Below, in pieces: positions 1 through 7,859 of a stretch of DNA of 33,601 nucleotides. The DNA is from Chlamydiota bacterium (GTDB taxonomy: Bacteria; Chlamydiota; Chlamydiia; Chlamydiales; SM23-39). A program made the position numbers and the translations under genes. The stretch covers positions 1 through 33,601 of the forward strand of contig DAHXLK010000028.1 in assembly GCA_027366035.1 (NCBI GenBank), read 5' to 3'. The notes under the pieces were generated by a model. That model worked only from the letters and a program-made list of their open reading frames with translations. It did no database searches and was not told the DNA's origin. Every line of letters starts with the position of its first letter. The stretch's first letter is position 1.

Positions 1-231
1 CTGGTAACAGTTATCCATGACATCGATCAATCCTTGTTTTTTCAAATACAGAGCTTTGTGAAGATCGGTTCCTAAAATAAGGTCAAAGACTTCTTCTTTT
101 AAAGGTCCTTTTAGCCATGTGAAATAAGGAGAGGTAAATGATTGTTTTTTTCTCTTTAGTACCTCTTTTGGCAGTAAAGAGGCAAAGGCCAGCTTAAGAA
201 TTTCCACTAACAGTTTTGCTGATACGCTCCT
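1..231 (-). pseudogene. 3' part of an asparagine synthetase-like gene, 5'-truncated
   Basis: The minus strand is open from 231 to the left edge (77 codons, no stop reached). It contains LLPKEVLKRKKQSF followed by SPYFTWLKGPLKEE and, near the edge, LYLKKQGLIDVMD. This is the usual end of the AsnB/asparagine synthase C-terminal (ATP pyrophosphatase-like) domain: LLP-E-L-RKK-GF, then a W-L-L helix, then a short G-L/I-D segment. An in-frame TAA at 232-234, with no start codon or homologous sequence upstream, means the N-terminal glutaminase and most of the synthetase domain are missing. It is therefore probably a broken remnant. I cannot see its 3' end. An upstream part moved elsewhere by a rearrangement is the alternative. 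Confidence 0.6.
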
Positions 232-253
232 TTAAGGGACTTGATCCCTTAAA
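231..253. other. 9-bp perfect hairpin between the asnB fragment and hemA
   Basis: TTTAAGGGA and TCCCTTAAA form a perfect 9-bp stem with a 5-base loop. It sits exactly where the asparagine synthetase reading frame is interrupted, between two divergent genes, so it is more likely a rearrangement scar or leader structure than a terminator. A short match to the foldback-element end (GGACTGTTT at 271-279) lies just beyond it. Confidence 0.35.
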
Positions 254-288
254 AAGGCAAAGACAGTATAGGACTGTTTGGTCTCATC

Positions 289-316
289 TTGTATTCTTAG
301 ACTCAAAAAGTATAAT
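289..316 (+). promoter_or_regulatory. sigma70-type promoter of hemA
   Basis: TTGTAT (289-294) and a perfect TATAAT (311-316) are separated by 16 bases. The expected transcription start falls at about 322-324, directly at the hemA start codon, and there is no Shine-Dalgarno sequence between. The block CTCAAAAAGTATA around the -10 box is also kept in front of the decayed hemA copy at 18497-18511. Confidence 0.5.
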
Positions 317-324
317 GATCGTTG

Positions 325-1188
325 ATGCATATCGCCGTTTCGGGAATCAGCTATAAATCGGCCGACCTATCCATCCGAGAGAAATGGATAGCACAATATA
401 AGAATATCCCCGGCACCGTCCTTTTGATTACTTGTAACCGGTGTGAAATCTATTCTTCCGGGCCACTCCCTGAAAACCTAAATTCCCATTACTGTTACTA
501 TGATTTCGACTGCTTTTTCCACCTCTGCTTAGTTGCTTCAGGACTCGATAGCGCTGAACTTGCCGAAACTGACATTCGCAGACAGATCAAACAGGCCTAT
601 GAAAGGGCATCTATCCATGACCTCCCCTCCTCTCTCCACTTCCTTTTTCAGAAAAGTTTAAAGGTAGGAAAAGAGGTCCACTCCTCCCTTTTTTCTCATC
701 ACAGCCTTATGAAGACAGAAAAACTGATAGCCAAATATCTCCTACCCTATGAGCTTCTCCTTTTTATTGGTAGCTCTCAGATCAATCGAAAAATCATCGA
801 ACTCCTCCTGGACCGAGGCAAAAAAATTACCCTTGCTTCGCGCCATCTACCCAACCCTTTTTTAAAAAAACGGGGAATATCGTTTATTCCTATGGAAGAG
901 GTAGATAGCTGGTGGCGATATGAAGCAATCGTCGCTGCCACCCATAATAGAGGGTATCTGATCGAACCCCACCCCAACCCTAGCACCCAAATCATTATTG
1001 ACCTAAGTGTCCCTAGATGTGCCAATCCAAAGGTAGGGGTAGTTATCTTCAATATGGATCAGCTCAATACCCGGTTATTACAACACCATCATTCTTACGA
1101 AAAGGAGCTAGAGAGGGGAAAAGAAACTATTAAAAAAAAATGTGAACAGTATATGATCCGTATGAATGACTGCCGAATTTCTATCTAG
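325..1188 (+). CDS. hemA: glutamyl-tRNA reductase, short form
   Basis: Predicted to reduce glutamyl-tRNA(Glu) to glutamate-1-semialdehyde with NADPH, the first step of C5 haem synthesis; HemL, the next enzyme, is also in this window. The catalytic-domain signature is GTVLLITCNRCEIY, with the nucleophilic Cys near residue 37. The Rossmann segment LLFIGSSQINRKIIELLL starts near residue 150. ATG 325 is chosen; TTG 322 in the same frame is possible. At 287 residues it is much shorter than the E. coli enzyme (about 418) and lacks most of the C-terminal dimerisation domain. Its last 23 bases overlap cydA, so the two are probably cotranscribed and coupled. The family is clear; whether the short form is fully active is not known from sequence. 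Confidence 0.88.
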   Translation: MHIAVSGISYKSADLSIREKWIAQYKNIPGTVLLITCNRCEIYSSGPLPENLNSHYCYYDFDCFFHLCLVASGLDSAELAETDIRRQIKQAYERASIHDLPSSLHFLFQKSLKVGKEVHSSLFSHHSLMKTEKLIAKYLLPYELLLFIGSSQINRKIIELLLDRGKKITLASRHLPNPFLKKRGISFIPMEEVDSWWRYEAIVAATHNRGYLIEPHPNPSTQIIIDLSVPRCANPKVGVVIFNMDQLNTRLLQHHHSYEKELERGKETIKKKCEQYMIRMNDCRISI

Positions 1189-2500
1189 AATTCAGTTTGC
1201 TCTAACCAGCATGTACCACTATATCTATCCTCCATTAAGTATAGGGCTGAGTCTTATGCTCGTCCTTTTTGAAGGGATCTATCTCAAAACCAAAAATCCC
1301 CTTTACAAGGCAATCACCCAATTTTGGACCAATATCTTCGCCCTCACCTTTGCAATGGGTGTTGCCACCGGCTTGGTCCAAGTCTTCGGCTTTGGGACTA
1401 ACTGGGCCTCCTATTCCCGCTTTGTAGGAGATGTCTTTGGCAGTGCGCTGGCAGCCGAAGGGATCTTTGCCTTCTTCCTAGAAGCAGGCTTTTTAGGCAT
1501 TATGCTCTTTGGCTGGAACCGTGTCAGCCAAAAAATTCACTACCTCGCCACTTGCCTCGTTACAGCCGGAGCCCACTTTAGCGCTATCTGGATTGTAGTC
1601 GCCAACTCGTGGATGCAAACCCCTGCCGGCTATAAAATCGTTAATGAAATAGGACAACGAAGGGCTGTAGTCACCAACTTTTGGGAGATGATGTTTAACC
1701 CATCTTCCATCGATCGAGTCATCCATGTCATTTTAGGTTGCTGGCTTGCCGGCATTTTTTTAATTATCAGCGTATCTGCTTTCTATGCCCTAAAGAAAAA
1801 ATACCTCCCATTTACCAGAGTCTGCCTCAAAAGCTCTTTAATCGCCGCCTTTGCAGTCCTTATCCTCCAGCTTATTTCGGGGGATTCTACCGCAAGAGGC
1901 GTTGCCAAAAACCAACCCGAAAAATTGGCAGCTATGGAGGGATTATTTACCACCAGACCTAATACCCCTATCTCCATCATCGGCTGGGTAGACACCAAAA
2001 ATCAAATGGTCACCAGTCTAAAAATTCCATCCGGTTTAAGCCTCCTCGTCTATCGCAATTTTCATCAGCCTGTAGCCGGCCTAGACCAAACCCCTTCAGA
2101 TGAATGGCCTCCTATCCAGATTACGTTTCAATCTTTTCACCTCATGGTGATGATGTGGTTTTTGATGTTTGTATCGGTGATAGCGACCTTTTTTTGGTGG
2201 AAGCGGCAACCCAAATGGCTTTCAAAAATGTTAATAGCTTCGGTCTTTTTTCCACAAATTGCCAATCAGGTCGGGTGGATGACGGCTGAGGTTGGTAGAC
2301 AGCCGTGGATTGTCTACAAGGTTTTAAAAACCTCAGAAGGGGTCTCCAAATTTATCGATGCTACCCAAGTATTTGGATCGATACTGATGTTCATTATCAT
2401 CTATACCTTCCTATTCATCCTCTTTATCTATCTCCTCAATAAAAAGATCCGGCAAGGACCCGAAAAAGAAGCGACCATTGATGTCTATGCTAAGTCTTGA
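1166..2500 (+). CDS. cydA: cytochrome bd ubiquinol oxidase subunit I
   Basis: Subunit I of the cytochrome bd quinol oxidase, a multi-pass inner-membrane protein that binds three haems and oxidises quinol to reduce oxygen to water. Visible residues: His18 in MYHYIYP (haem b595 ligand), the acidic pair in [16 protein letters not shown] near residues 98-106 (proton path), His near 187 in [11 protein letters not shown] (b558 ligand) and Met near 370 in [12 protein letters not shown] (second b558 ligand). The quinol loop [20 protein letters not shown] keeps the Lys and Glu. At 444 residues it has the short Q-loop form. It overlaps hemA upstream and cydB downstream. Pairing haem synthesis with a haem-rich oxidase in one operon makes functional sense. 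Confidence 0.96.
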   Translation: MTAEFLSRIQFALTSMYHYIYPPLSIGLSLMLVLFEGIYLKTKNPLYKAITQFWTNIFALTFAMGVATGLVQVFGFGTNWASYSRFVGDVFGSALAAEGIFAFFLEAGFLGIMLFGWNRVSQKIHYLATCLVTAGAHFSAIWIVVANSWMQTPAGYKIVNEIGQRRAVVTNFWEMMFNPSSIDRVIHVILGCWLAGIFLIISVSAFYALKKKYLPFTRVCLKSSLIAAFAVLILQLISGDSTARGVAKNQPEKLAAMEGLFTTRPNTPISIIGWVDTKNQMVTSLKIPSGLSLLVYRNFHQPVAGLDQTPSDEWPPIQITFQSFHLMVMMWFLMFVSVIATFFWWKRQPKWLSKMLIASVFFPQIANQVGWMTAEVGRQPWIVYKVLKTSEGVSKFIDATQVFGSILMFIIIYTFLFILFIYLLNKKIRQGPEKEATIDVYAKS

Positions 2501-3509
2501 AACCCTGTGGTATATCGTCGTCATCGCCTCGTTAATTTTCTATGCGGTATTAGACGGCTTTGATCTAGGAGTCGGCTGCCTCCACCTTTGCAGCTATAAG
2601 GATGAAGAAAGGAGGGTATTTCTCAATGCCATCGGCCCTGTTTGGGATGGTAACGAGGTATGGATCGTCGTTATAGGCGGCGCCCTTTTCGCCGGCTTTC
2701 CCAATGTCTTTGCCACCCTTTTCTCTGCCTTCTACAATTTTACTATGCTCCTCCTCTTTGGCCTCATCTTCCGAGCGGTAGCTATCGAATTCAGAAGCAA
2801 ACACGATTCCTATAAATGGCGGAGAAACTGGGATATCGCCTTCTCATTAGCTAGCTATATCATCGCATTTGGGTGCGGCCTCGTTTTAGGCAACTTGATA
2901 GAAGGAATCCCCTTAGATAAGAATAAAGATTTTGTCGGAACGACTTTTGGATTTTTAAAACCCTATAGCCTTCTGGTAGGACTAACCAGCGTCTCCCTTT
3001 TTGCCATGCATGGGGCGATCTATCTGGTAATGAAGACAGAAAAAACTTTGCATAACCATATGCGTAAATGGGCAAAACGATGTATCGTCCTTTTTATCAT
3101 CTCAGATTTTGCCCTTACGCTAGCTACCTTTTATATAGCCCCTCATATGTTAAACCGCCTCTTCGACCATCCCCTTTTATTCCTCATCCCTCTCTTTGGC
3201 TTTTTATCGATTCTTATCATCCCCACCCTTTTGAAAAAGCATTATGATGGCTATGCCTTTATCGCCTCCTCTTTAGGGATCGCCCTCTTCCTTATTCTCT
3301 TTGCCGTCAGCCTTTTCCCTACAATGATCCGCTCTAGCATCGCCCCCGAAACCAACAGCCTCTCTGTCTACAATTCCTCCTCTTCCCCACTCACTTTAAA
3401 GGTCCTTTTGATCATTGTTTTGATTGGGATCCCCCTTGTTTTAGCATACGGCTTTTACATCTACCGGATCTTTCGTGGAAAAGTACGCCTTGAAAAAACT
3501 AGCTATTGA
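2481..3509 (+). CDS. cydB: cytochrome bd ubiquinol oxidase subunit II
   Basis: Subunit II of the bd oxidase, a multi-pass membrane partner of CydA. The N-terminal signature FYAVLDGFDLGVG and the following GNEVWIVVIGGALFAGFP are typical, and strongly hydrophobic helices run through the rest of its 342 residues. ATG 2481 overlaps the cydA 3' end by 20 bases; a second in-frame ATG at 2487 or TTG 2478 are alternatives. A short A/T-rich hairpin straddles the stop codon. The chlamydial cydAB pair normally lies beside ybbR and a diadenylate cyclase gene; here ybbR is 16 kb away. Confidence 0.95.
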   Translation: MSMLSLETLWYIVVIASLIFYAVLDGFDLGVGCLHLCSYKDEERRVFLNAIGPVWDGNEVWIVVIGGALFAGFPNVFATLFSAFYNFTMLLLFGLIFRAVAIEFRSKHDSYKWRRNWDIAFSLASYIIAFGCGLVLGNLIEGIPLDKNKDFVGTTFGFLKPYSLLVGLTSVSLFAMHGAIYLVMKTEKTLHNHMRKWAKRCIVLFIISDFALTLATFYIAPHMLNRLFDHPLLFLIPLFGFLSILIIPTLLKKHYDGYAFIASSLGIALFLILFAVSLFPTMIRSSIAPETNSLSVYNSSSSPLTLKVLLIIVLIGIPLVLAYGFYIYRIFRGKVRLEKTSY

Positions 3510-3528
3510 TTTTTTCATGAGATAACTC

Positions 3529-3590
3529 ACCTTACGCAATCTCTGATCGAAGTGCAATCGGCTTTACATAGACCCTGGATTGCGTAAGGT
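3529..3590. repeat. short inverted repeat, ACCTTACGCAAT ends
   Basis: ACCTTACGCAAT (3529-3540) is matched by ATTGCGTAAGGT (3579-3590), a perfect 12-bp inverted repeat with about 38 bases between. Related half-sites occur at 16172-16190 (GGATTGCGTAAGGTGAGT) and 26220-26235 (CTCATCTTACGCAA). Each lies next to a foldback element. It may be a second small repeat family or a module that travels with the larger one. It could also act as a cydB terminator, although it lacks a clear U-run. Confidence 0.5.
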
Positions 3591-3597
3591 AAGAGAG

Positions 3598-3759
3598 GGA
3601 CTGTTTCGATCTCCCATTTGGTTAAAATTTTACCCTTGCTTCCCCGGATTTGATCTTTTTAAAAGCGCCTATACCTTAGTAGGATATGTCACTTTCAAAA
3701 AAATCAAAACGGCTTTGCAAGGCTCAAATTTTAACAAAAAAGCGAAGATCGAAACAGTC
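3598..3759. repeat. foldback (MITE-like) element, copy 1
   Basis: About 160 bp, with terminal inverted repeat GACTGTTTCGATCT and its complement. The element is an imperfect palindrome throughout. Arm A (left) contains CCCATTTGGTTAAAATTTTA then GCTTCCCCGGATTTGATC. Arm B (right, read inward) contains GCCGTTAAAATTTGAGCCTT-like sequence. The centre is CCTATACCTTAGTAGGATAT. It has no coding capacity of its own; short ORFs crossing it are shadows. It sits between cydB and the 3' end of tRNA-Asn, ending 17 bases from the tRNA. Confidence 0.85.
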
Positions 3760-3775
3760 TTAGTGAGATAAAAAA

Positions 3776-3847
3776 CTCCGGATGTAAGATTCGAACTTAC
3801 GACCAATGGATTAACAGTCCACTGCTCTACCACTGAGCTAATCCGGA
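3776..3847 (-). tRNA. tRNA-Asn (GUU)
   Basis: The minus strand folds as a complete tRNA. The acceptor stem is TCCGGAT/ATCCGGA with discriminator G, the D arm is GCTCAGTGGTAGAGC, the anticodon loop is CTGTTAA with anticodon GTT, and the T loop contains GTTCGAATC. It is about 72 nucleotides long. CCA is not encoded (the 3' flank is TTTTT, which may act as terminator). It is flanked on both sides by foldback repeats. An antisense ORF across it is not a gene. Confidence 0.96.
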
Positions 3848-3903
3848 ATAGAGAAAAGATTATAAAAGGCTCCGAGATTAATTTCAAAAATTAGTCATTT
3901 TAA

Positions 3904-4299
3904 GGGCCGTTTCGATCTTCCATTTGGTTAAAATGTTACCCTTGCTTCCCCAGATTATCGAGTAGGAGGGAGCCTTGCGACTCCCGTCCTCTCACACCAC
4001 CGTACGTACGGTTCCGTATACGGCGGTTTCTTCTAAGTTCCCTGTCAGCTCTTCCCATAGCTTTCGCAGAGGTGCCCCTTGGCTTCCTTCAGATTCCACC
4101 TCGCGGTGGACACCCTTGCCGGTAGCTAGTGGTTCCTGTTATTTAGGTCCACTAAAGGACTTTCACCTTCTAGAAAGTTTACATACCAGGCGCACTTTAA
4201 AAGTGCCTATACCTTAGTAGGATATGTCACTTTCAAAAAAATCAAACCGGCTAAAGCAAGGCTCAATTTTTAACGGCAAGGCGAAGATCGAAACAGTCC
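3904..4299. repeat. foldback element, copy 2, split by a group II intron
   Basis: The left end GGGCCGTTTCGATC and arm A sequence run to 3956. The right part resumes at 4196 with the centre (CCTATACCTTAGTAGGATAT) and arm B, ending in GATCGAAACAGTCC at 4299. The 239-bp group II intron remnant lies between. A few bases of the element (AAGATCA on the minus strand) appear to be missing at the intron 3' junction. Confidence 0.8.
3957..4195 (-). mobile_element. ORF-less group II intron, internally deleted
   Basis: Read on the minus strand, it begins GTGCGCC, the bacterial group II intron 5' consensus, and continues with the domain I segment AAGGTGAAAGTCC. It then passes to domain V (3996-4027, ACCGCCGTA paired with TACGGTGGT, a CGC triad and a GAAC loop) and a domain VI-like 3' end, CCTCCTACTCGAT, ending in AY. 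Only about 239 bases remain, so the reverse transcriptase/maturase ORF and much of domains I-IV are lost. It could move or splice only in trans, if at all. An 80-codon plus-strand ORF here is antisense to the ribozyme and is not a gene. Confidence 0.75.
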
Positions 4300-4401
4300 C
4301 AATCTATAAAAAAAATTTTCTTTCTCATCTTTCTTTTCGAGAGTTTCTTGAAGATTGTAGGGCAACCTGCTACCCTTTCCTAGATATTTTTTTAGGTCTT
4401 C

Positions 4402-6552
4402 TTGGAAGAGCTCACCGGGCATATTGAATCTATCCTGTACGCCAATCCTGAAAACAGCTTTACAGTGGCAAAGCTCCAATCGCCAAAGTATGACAAGCTC
4501 ATTACCCTAGTCGGTTTTTTCCCCTCCCTTTTATCCGGAGAGTCTATCAGCTGCCAAGGGGAGTGGACAATCCATCCACAATATGGCAAGCAATTTGAAG
4601 CTAAAGAACATACCATCCAACCCCCCTCCGATATCATTGGGATCCAAAAATACTTAGAATCGGGGCTCGTCAAAGGGATCGGCCCTGTATATGCCAAAAA
4701 GATTGTGGATCGATTTAAAGAGGAAACGCTTACGATTATCGACAACTCCTCCCATCGTCTTTTAGAAATTTCGGGAATTGGGAAAAAAAAGGTAAAACAA
4801 ATCAAAGAGTGTTGGGAAGGGCAACGGCAAATCCGGCAGGTGATGATCTTCCTTCGAGGGCATGGAGTCAGCCCCGGCTACGCGCAAAAAATCTACAAAA
4901 CCTACGGAAATGAGAGCATCGAAAAAGTAAAGTTGGCCCCCTACCAGCTTGCAAAAGATATCTTTGGAATCGGCTTTAAAATAGCCGACAACATCGCTCA
5001 AAATTTAGGCCACAGTAAAACCTGTGAAGAAAGGATCGAAGCGGGCATAGAGCATATCCTCTGGGAACTATCCAATGAAGGAAATACCTGCTATCCTAAA
5101 GAGGGGTTGATCGCAAAAGTGGGAGAACTTTTAGAAATAGCCGCTTCGCTGGTTGAAGAAAAGCTAAAGCATCTGATAAATAAAAATGAACTTATCGAAG
5201 ATAGGTATATCTTTCTTAAATCCTTATATACCTATGAACAATCCATTGCTCAACAGATCCATAGGCTATTATCTACCCCTGTTTCCTTTCGTCAGATAGA
5301 TGTTCGAAAAGCCGTTGATTGGGCGGAGCACCAACTTCACCTTTCTTTAGCCTTACAGCAAAAAGTGGCTGTGGAACATGCCTTACAAGAAAAAATGCAT
5401 ATCGTAACCGGAGGTCCCGGTACGGGGAAATCGACTATTACCAATGTCATTCTGACTATCTTAGGGAAATTGACGAACAAAATCCTCTTAGCGGCTCCTA
5501 CGGGACGGGCGGCGAAAAGGCTTATCGAAATTACGAAAAAAAGGTCGGTAACGATCCATAGCCTCCTCGAATTTGATTTTGTTACCGGCTTATTTAAAAG
5601 AAACGAAAACAACCCATTAATCTGTGACCTTCTCATTATCGATGAAGCGAGTATGATCGATACCTTCTTGATGGCTTCATTGCTACAAGCAGTACCCTCC
5701 CATGCACGGATCCTTTTTATTGGGGATATCGACCAGCTTCCCAGTGTCGGCGCAGGCAATGTGTTAAAGGACATGATTGCTTCCTGCAAGATCTCTACTA
5801 CCCGCCTTATCGAAATCTTCCGTCAGGGTATTGGCTCACGTATTGTCTTAAATGCGCACCGTATTAACCAAGGAAAGTTCCCTGACCTTTCCTACCAGCC
5901 TACAAGCGATTTTCGCTACTATCCTTTTGAAGAGCCCTCTACCATTCAACAAAAAATCTTGCAGCTTGTCAAAGAGGAGTTGCCGAAAGAGAAACACTTT
6001 GACCCCATGAAGGATATTCAAGTTCTCTCTCCTATGAAGAAGGGGGCGATTGGGATCGAGATGCTCAACCACCTCCTACAGCAAACCCTCAACCCTAGCA
6101 TCCACCCCTTCTACCGAGGGGGAAGGACATTTCATGTCGGTGACAAAGTGATGCAAATCCGCAATAATTATAACAAAAAAGTTTTCAATGGAGATATTGG
6201 TAAAATTATAGATATCGATAGTAAAGAGGAAAAAATGCTTATCGATTATGAAGAAAAAATCGTCTCTTACGAATTTTCTGAATTAGATGAAATTGTCTTA
6301 GCCTATGCCGTTTCCGTCCATAAATATCAAGGAAGTGAAAGTCCTTGTATCGTCCTCCCAATCCACACCTCCCATTTCAAACTCCTTTACCGCAATCTCC
6401 TCTATACAGCTATCACCCGCGGCAAAAAGTTGGTGGTCCTTGTAGGGACAAAAAAATCCATCGCCATCGCTATCAAAAATGAAGAAGTAAATACCAGATA
6501 TACGGGACTACAAAAAACTCTGATCAATCGCTTTCTATTTAAAAACTCATAG
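4402..6552 (+). CDS. recD2: RecD2-type (YrrC) superfamily 1B DNA helicase
   Basis: A 5'-3' DNA helicase of the RecD2 class, which works without RecBC. The N-terminal region (residues 1-330) carries the OB-like start and tandem helix-hairpin-helix segments, such as VKGIGPVYAKKIVD and LEISGIGKKKVKQI. The motor follows: Walker A VTGGPGTGKSTI near 335, Walker B LIIDEASM near 412, GDIDQLPSVGAG near 441, VHKYQGSE near 639 and TAITRGKK near 669. At 716 residues it is slightly shorter than the Firmicutes proteins (about 740-800). The start is TTG 4402: an in-frame TAG lies three codons upstream and the protein begins with the normal family N-terminus. Upstream sequence is foldback/intron repeat. Confidence 0.92.
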   Translation: MEELTGHIESILYANPENSFTVAKLQSPKYDKLITLVGFFPSLLSGESISCQGEWTIHPQYGKQFEAKEHTIQPPSDIIGIQKYLESGLVKGIGPVYAKKIVDRFKEETLTIIDNSSHRLLEISGIGKKKVKQIKECWEGQRQIRQVMIFLRGHGVSPGYAQKIYKTYGNESIEKVKLAPYQLAKDIFGIGFKIADNIAQNLGHSKTCEERIEAGIEHILWELSNEGNTCYPKEGLIAKVGELLEIAASLVEEKLKHLINKNELIEDRYIFLKSLYTYEQSIAQQIHRLLSTPVSFRQIDVRKAVDWAEHQLHLSLALQQKVAVEHALQEKMHIVTGGPGTGKSTITNVILTILGKLTNKILLAAPTGRAAKRLIEITKKRSVTIHSLLEFDFVTGLFKRNENNPLICDLLIIDEASMIDTFLMASLLQAVPSHARILFIGDIDQLPSVGAGNVLKDMIASCKISTTRLIEIFRQGIGSRIVLNAHRINQGKFPDLSYQPTSDFRYYPFEEPSTIQQKILQLVKEELPKEKHFDPMKDIQVLSPMKKGAIGIEMLNHLLQQTLNPSIHPFYRGGRTFHVGDKVMQIRNNYNKKVFNGDIGKIIDIDSKEEKMLIDYEEKIVSYEFSELDEIVLAYAVSVHKYQGSESPCIVLPIHTSHFKLLYRNLLYTAITRGKKLVVLVGTKKSIAIAIKNEEVNTRYTGLQKTLINRFLFKNS

Positions 6553-6599
6553 GGCTCGTAAAGAAATAACTTCCTAATATTCAATTGATATAAGAAAAT

Positions 6600-6713
6600 T
6601 TGTAGCTGTTCTCCGCATAAATCTCGAATCTCATCCGCTTGATCTTCAGAGATTTTTAACGCGTACTTATCGTTTTGCTGTTGGCTCGAAAAAAGCAATT
6701 TCCTGTACTTATC
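6600..6713 (-). pseudogene. fragment of a small hypothetical protein, cut by a foldback element
   Basis: The minus strand reads DKYRKLLFSSQQQNDKYALK, then ISEDQADEIRDLCGEQLQI, before the sequence turns low-complexity and runs into the recD2 3' end. The composition is protein-like (amphipathic, acidic). Its 5' end stops exactly at the terminal repeat of foldback copy 3, as expected if the element, or a deletion at its edge, removed the gene start. I do not know the family with certainty. A spurious ORF is possible. Confidence 0.35.
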
Positions 6714-6714
6714 G

Positions 6715-6878
6715 GGACTGTTGAAATCTCCCATTTGGTTAAAATTTTACCCTTGCTTCTTCGGATTTGACTTTTTTAAAAGTGCCTATACCTTAGTAGG
6801 ATATGTCACTTTCAAAAAAAATCAAACCGACTTTGCAAGGCTCAAATTTTAACGGCAAAGCGGAGATTTCAACAGTCC
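6715..6878. repeat. foldback element, copy 3 (TTGAAATC end type)
   Basis: Full length, 164 bp, with arm A left and arm B right. The ends are GGACTGTTGAAATCTC and GAGATTTCAACAGTCC, a perfect 16-bp terminal inverted repeat. This differs from copy 1 at the same positions in both ends together (TTTCGATC replaced by TTGAAATC, and the complement likewise). Confidence 0.85.
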
Positions 6879-6950
6879 CTTATCCTCTAGAAATGATGCT
6901 TGGCAAAGATAATTGTATTCATTTCTCTTCAACTCTATTTTTAACATTAT

Positions 6951-7190
6951 TTAGAGCAAATCTCGTTCAGGCTCTATATCAGCCAGGCCGATCTCTTCTT
7001 GATCGATATTAAAGACCCAAGTCTGATTTTTCATAAATTCGATGACTGTATGATAAGCCATGAGATATCCATTTTTATAGCTAGCATCCTCTTCCTTTGG
7101 ATTATCTGCTTCTAGCTTTGCGTCTTTTGCCTGTTTTTTAATTATGGATATCAGGTCAATTAGGTAGTTTTTATATTTTTCGTCTTCCAT
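6951..7190 (-). CDS. putative immunity protein, single-domain paralogue
   Basis: A small acidic, helical protein of about 79 residues from ATG 7190; TTG 7205 would add five residues. It matches each half of the protein at 32103-32636: KYKNYLIDLISIIKKQAKDA, then EADNPKE, a Y-M-Y pair, and the ending FNIDQEEIGLADIEPERDLL. It lies directly behind a truncated copy of the same toxin-like gene, with five bases between stop and start. That arrangement fits an immunity gene, but the role is inferred from position and pairing only. Its toxin partner here is broken, so it may be an orphan immunity gene. Confidence 0.6.
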   Translation of the reverse strand: MEDEKYKNYLIDLISIIKKQAKDAKLEADNPKEEDASYKNGYLMAYHTVIEFMKNQTWVFNIDQEEIGLADIEPERDLL

Positions 7191-7194
7191 AATC

Positions 7195-7557
7195 TTAATT
7201 TTCAATTCTTTGGTTTAAAATATTTTGATTGATTAAGCTCTCAAAAGCACTGTCAATCGCTCCTTGTAACTTTCCAGCTTGCTTGAGTTGGACCATTTCG
7301 CGCGCAGTAAATCTCATTTCTTCTCCAAGAGCCATCATTGTTTGGCCGCTTCGAACAACTTCTGCAATTTTGGCGCTATTGCCAATTCCTGCGGCTGTCT
7401 CAAGGACAAGAGTCTTTTGAGCGATTTGGAGATTTTTGCATACAGCGGCTAACTCTTGTGCACTTTTTACACTCTTACTTGCGACCTTGGCTAGAGCCCC
7501 TGGAATAAGGATGTCGGCTCCGTGTTTCCCTACAGCATATCCTGATCCTGCTACCAT
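7195..7557 (-). pseudogene. truncated toxin-like protein (RHS/polymorphic-toxin C-terminal region)
   Basis: A paralogue of the gene at 32629-33580. From GYAVGKHGADILIPGALAKV to LKQAGKLQGAIDSAFESLIN the two align almost residue for residue. The upstream part is missing: homology begins at the tenth codon or earlier, where an IS3 fragment abuts. The central toxin part of the larger paralogue is also missing, since INQ is followed at once by NILNQRIEN, which matches the last residues SILNERIAHE of the longer protein. It is probably inactive as a toxin. The open frame is intact, so a silent donor cassette is an alternative. Confidence 0.65.
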
Positions 7558-7614
7558 TTACTAGACATAAAGAACATAGACAAGGAACAATAAATACATA
7601 ACGAGGAAATGTCT

Positions 7615-7779
7615 ATGAGAAATCAAAGAAAATATGATCGTGAGTTTAAAATAAATGCAGTAAAACTTTATCAAGAAAGTGGAAAAACTTTGGAAGCAGT
7701 CGGAAAAGATTTAGGAATCCCTAAAACTACTCTTTATGGGACATACTGTAATCGCGCTTTTGTCTTAGCACGTCCTTGA
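7615..7779 (+). pseudogene. IS3-family OrfA fragment (helix-turn-helix)
   Basis: From ATG 7615 the frame reads MRNQRKYDREFKINAVKLYQ, then ESGKTLEAVGKDLGIPKTTL, the DNA-binding N-terminus of IS3-family OrfA. After YG (about 7740) it runs into the unrelated IS110-derived segment and stops at 7777-7779. OrfB and the rest of OrfA are absent. The IS apparently truncated the toxin-like gene to its left, then was itself cut. Confidence 0.7.
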
Positions 7780-7859
7780 TCAATGACTTTTCCGTTTTCG
7801 TCCATTATACAAATAAAAGTTTCTTTCATAGAAACGTCTAGTCCTACATAATGTTTCAT
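7734..7859 (-). pseudogene. IS110-family recombinase, N-terminal fragment
   Basis: From ATG 7859 the minus strand reads [20 protein letters not shown], the RuvC-like (DEDD) start of IS110-family transposases with the first catalytic Asp in GLDVS. After about 35 residues it enters the inverted-repeat junction and stops at 7734. The rest of the enzyme is missing. Confidence 0.7.

Noticed and set aside
231-259. Intrinsic terminator of the asparagine synthetase fragment
   Set aside because: The hairpin lies upstream of the fragment (which reads leftward) and upstream of hemA, so it cannot end either transcript.
3580-3771. ORFs inside foldback copies (also 4224-4427, 6803-7012, 16059-16265, 20274-20534, 26301-26546)
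   Set aside because: They translate the repeated element itself, in varied frames and with different ends. The same peptide (for example MSLSKK...LQGSNFNGKA) recurs only because the DNA repeats.
3669-3887. Minus-strand ORF of 72 codons across the tRNA
   Set aside because: It reads through tRNA-Asn and the adjacent foldback arm; no independent coding signal.
3975-4217. 80-codon plus-strand ORF with a serine/proline-rich product
   Set aside because: It is antisense to the group II intron ribozyme (domain V and flanks). Such ORFs are a known mis-annotation.
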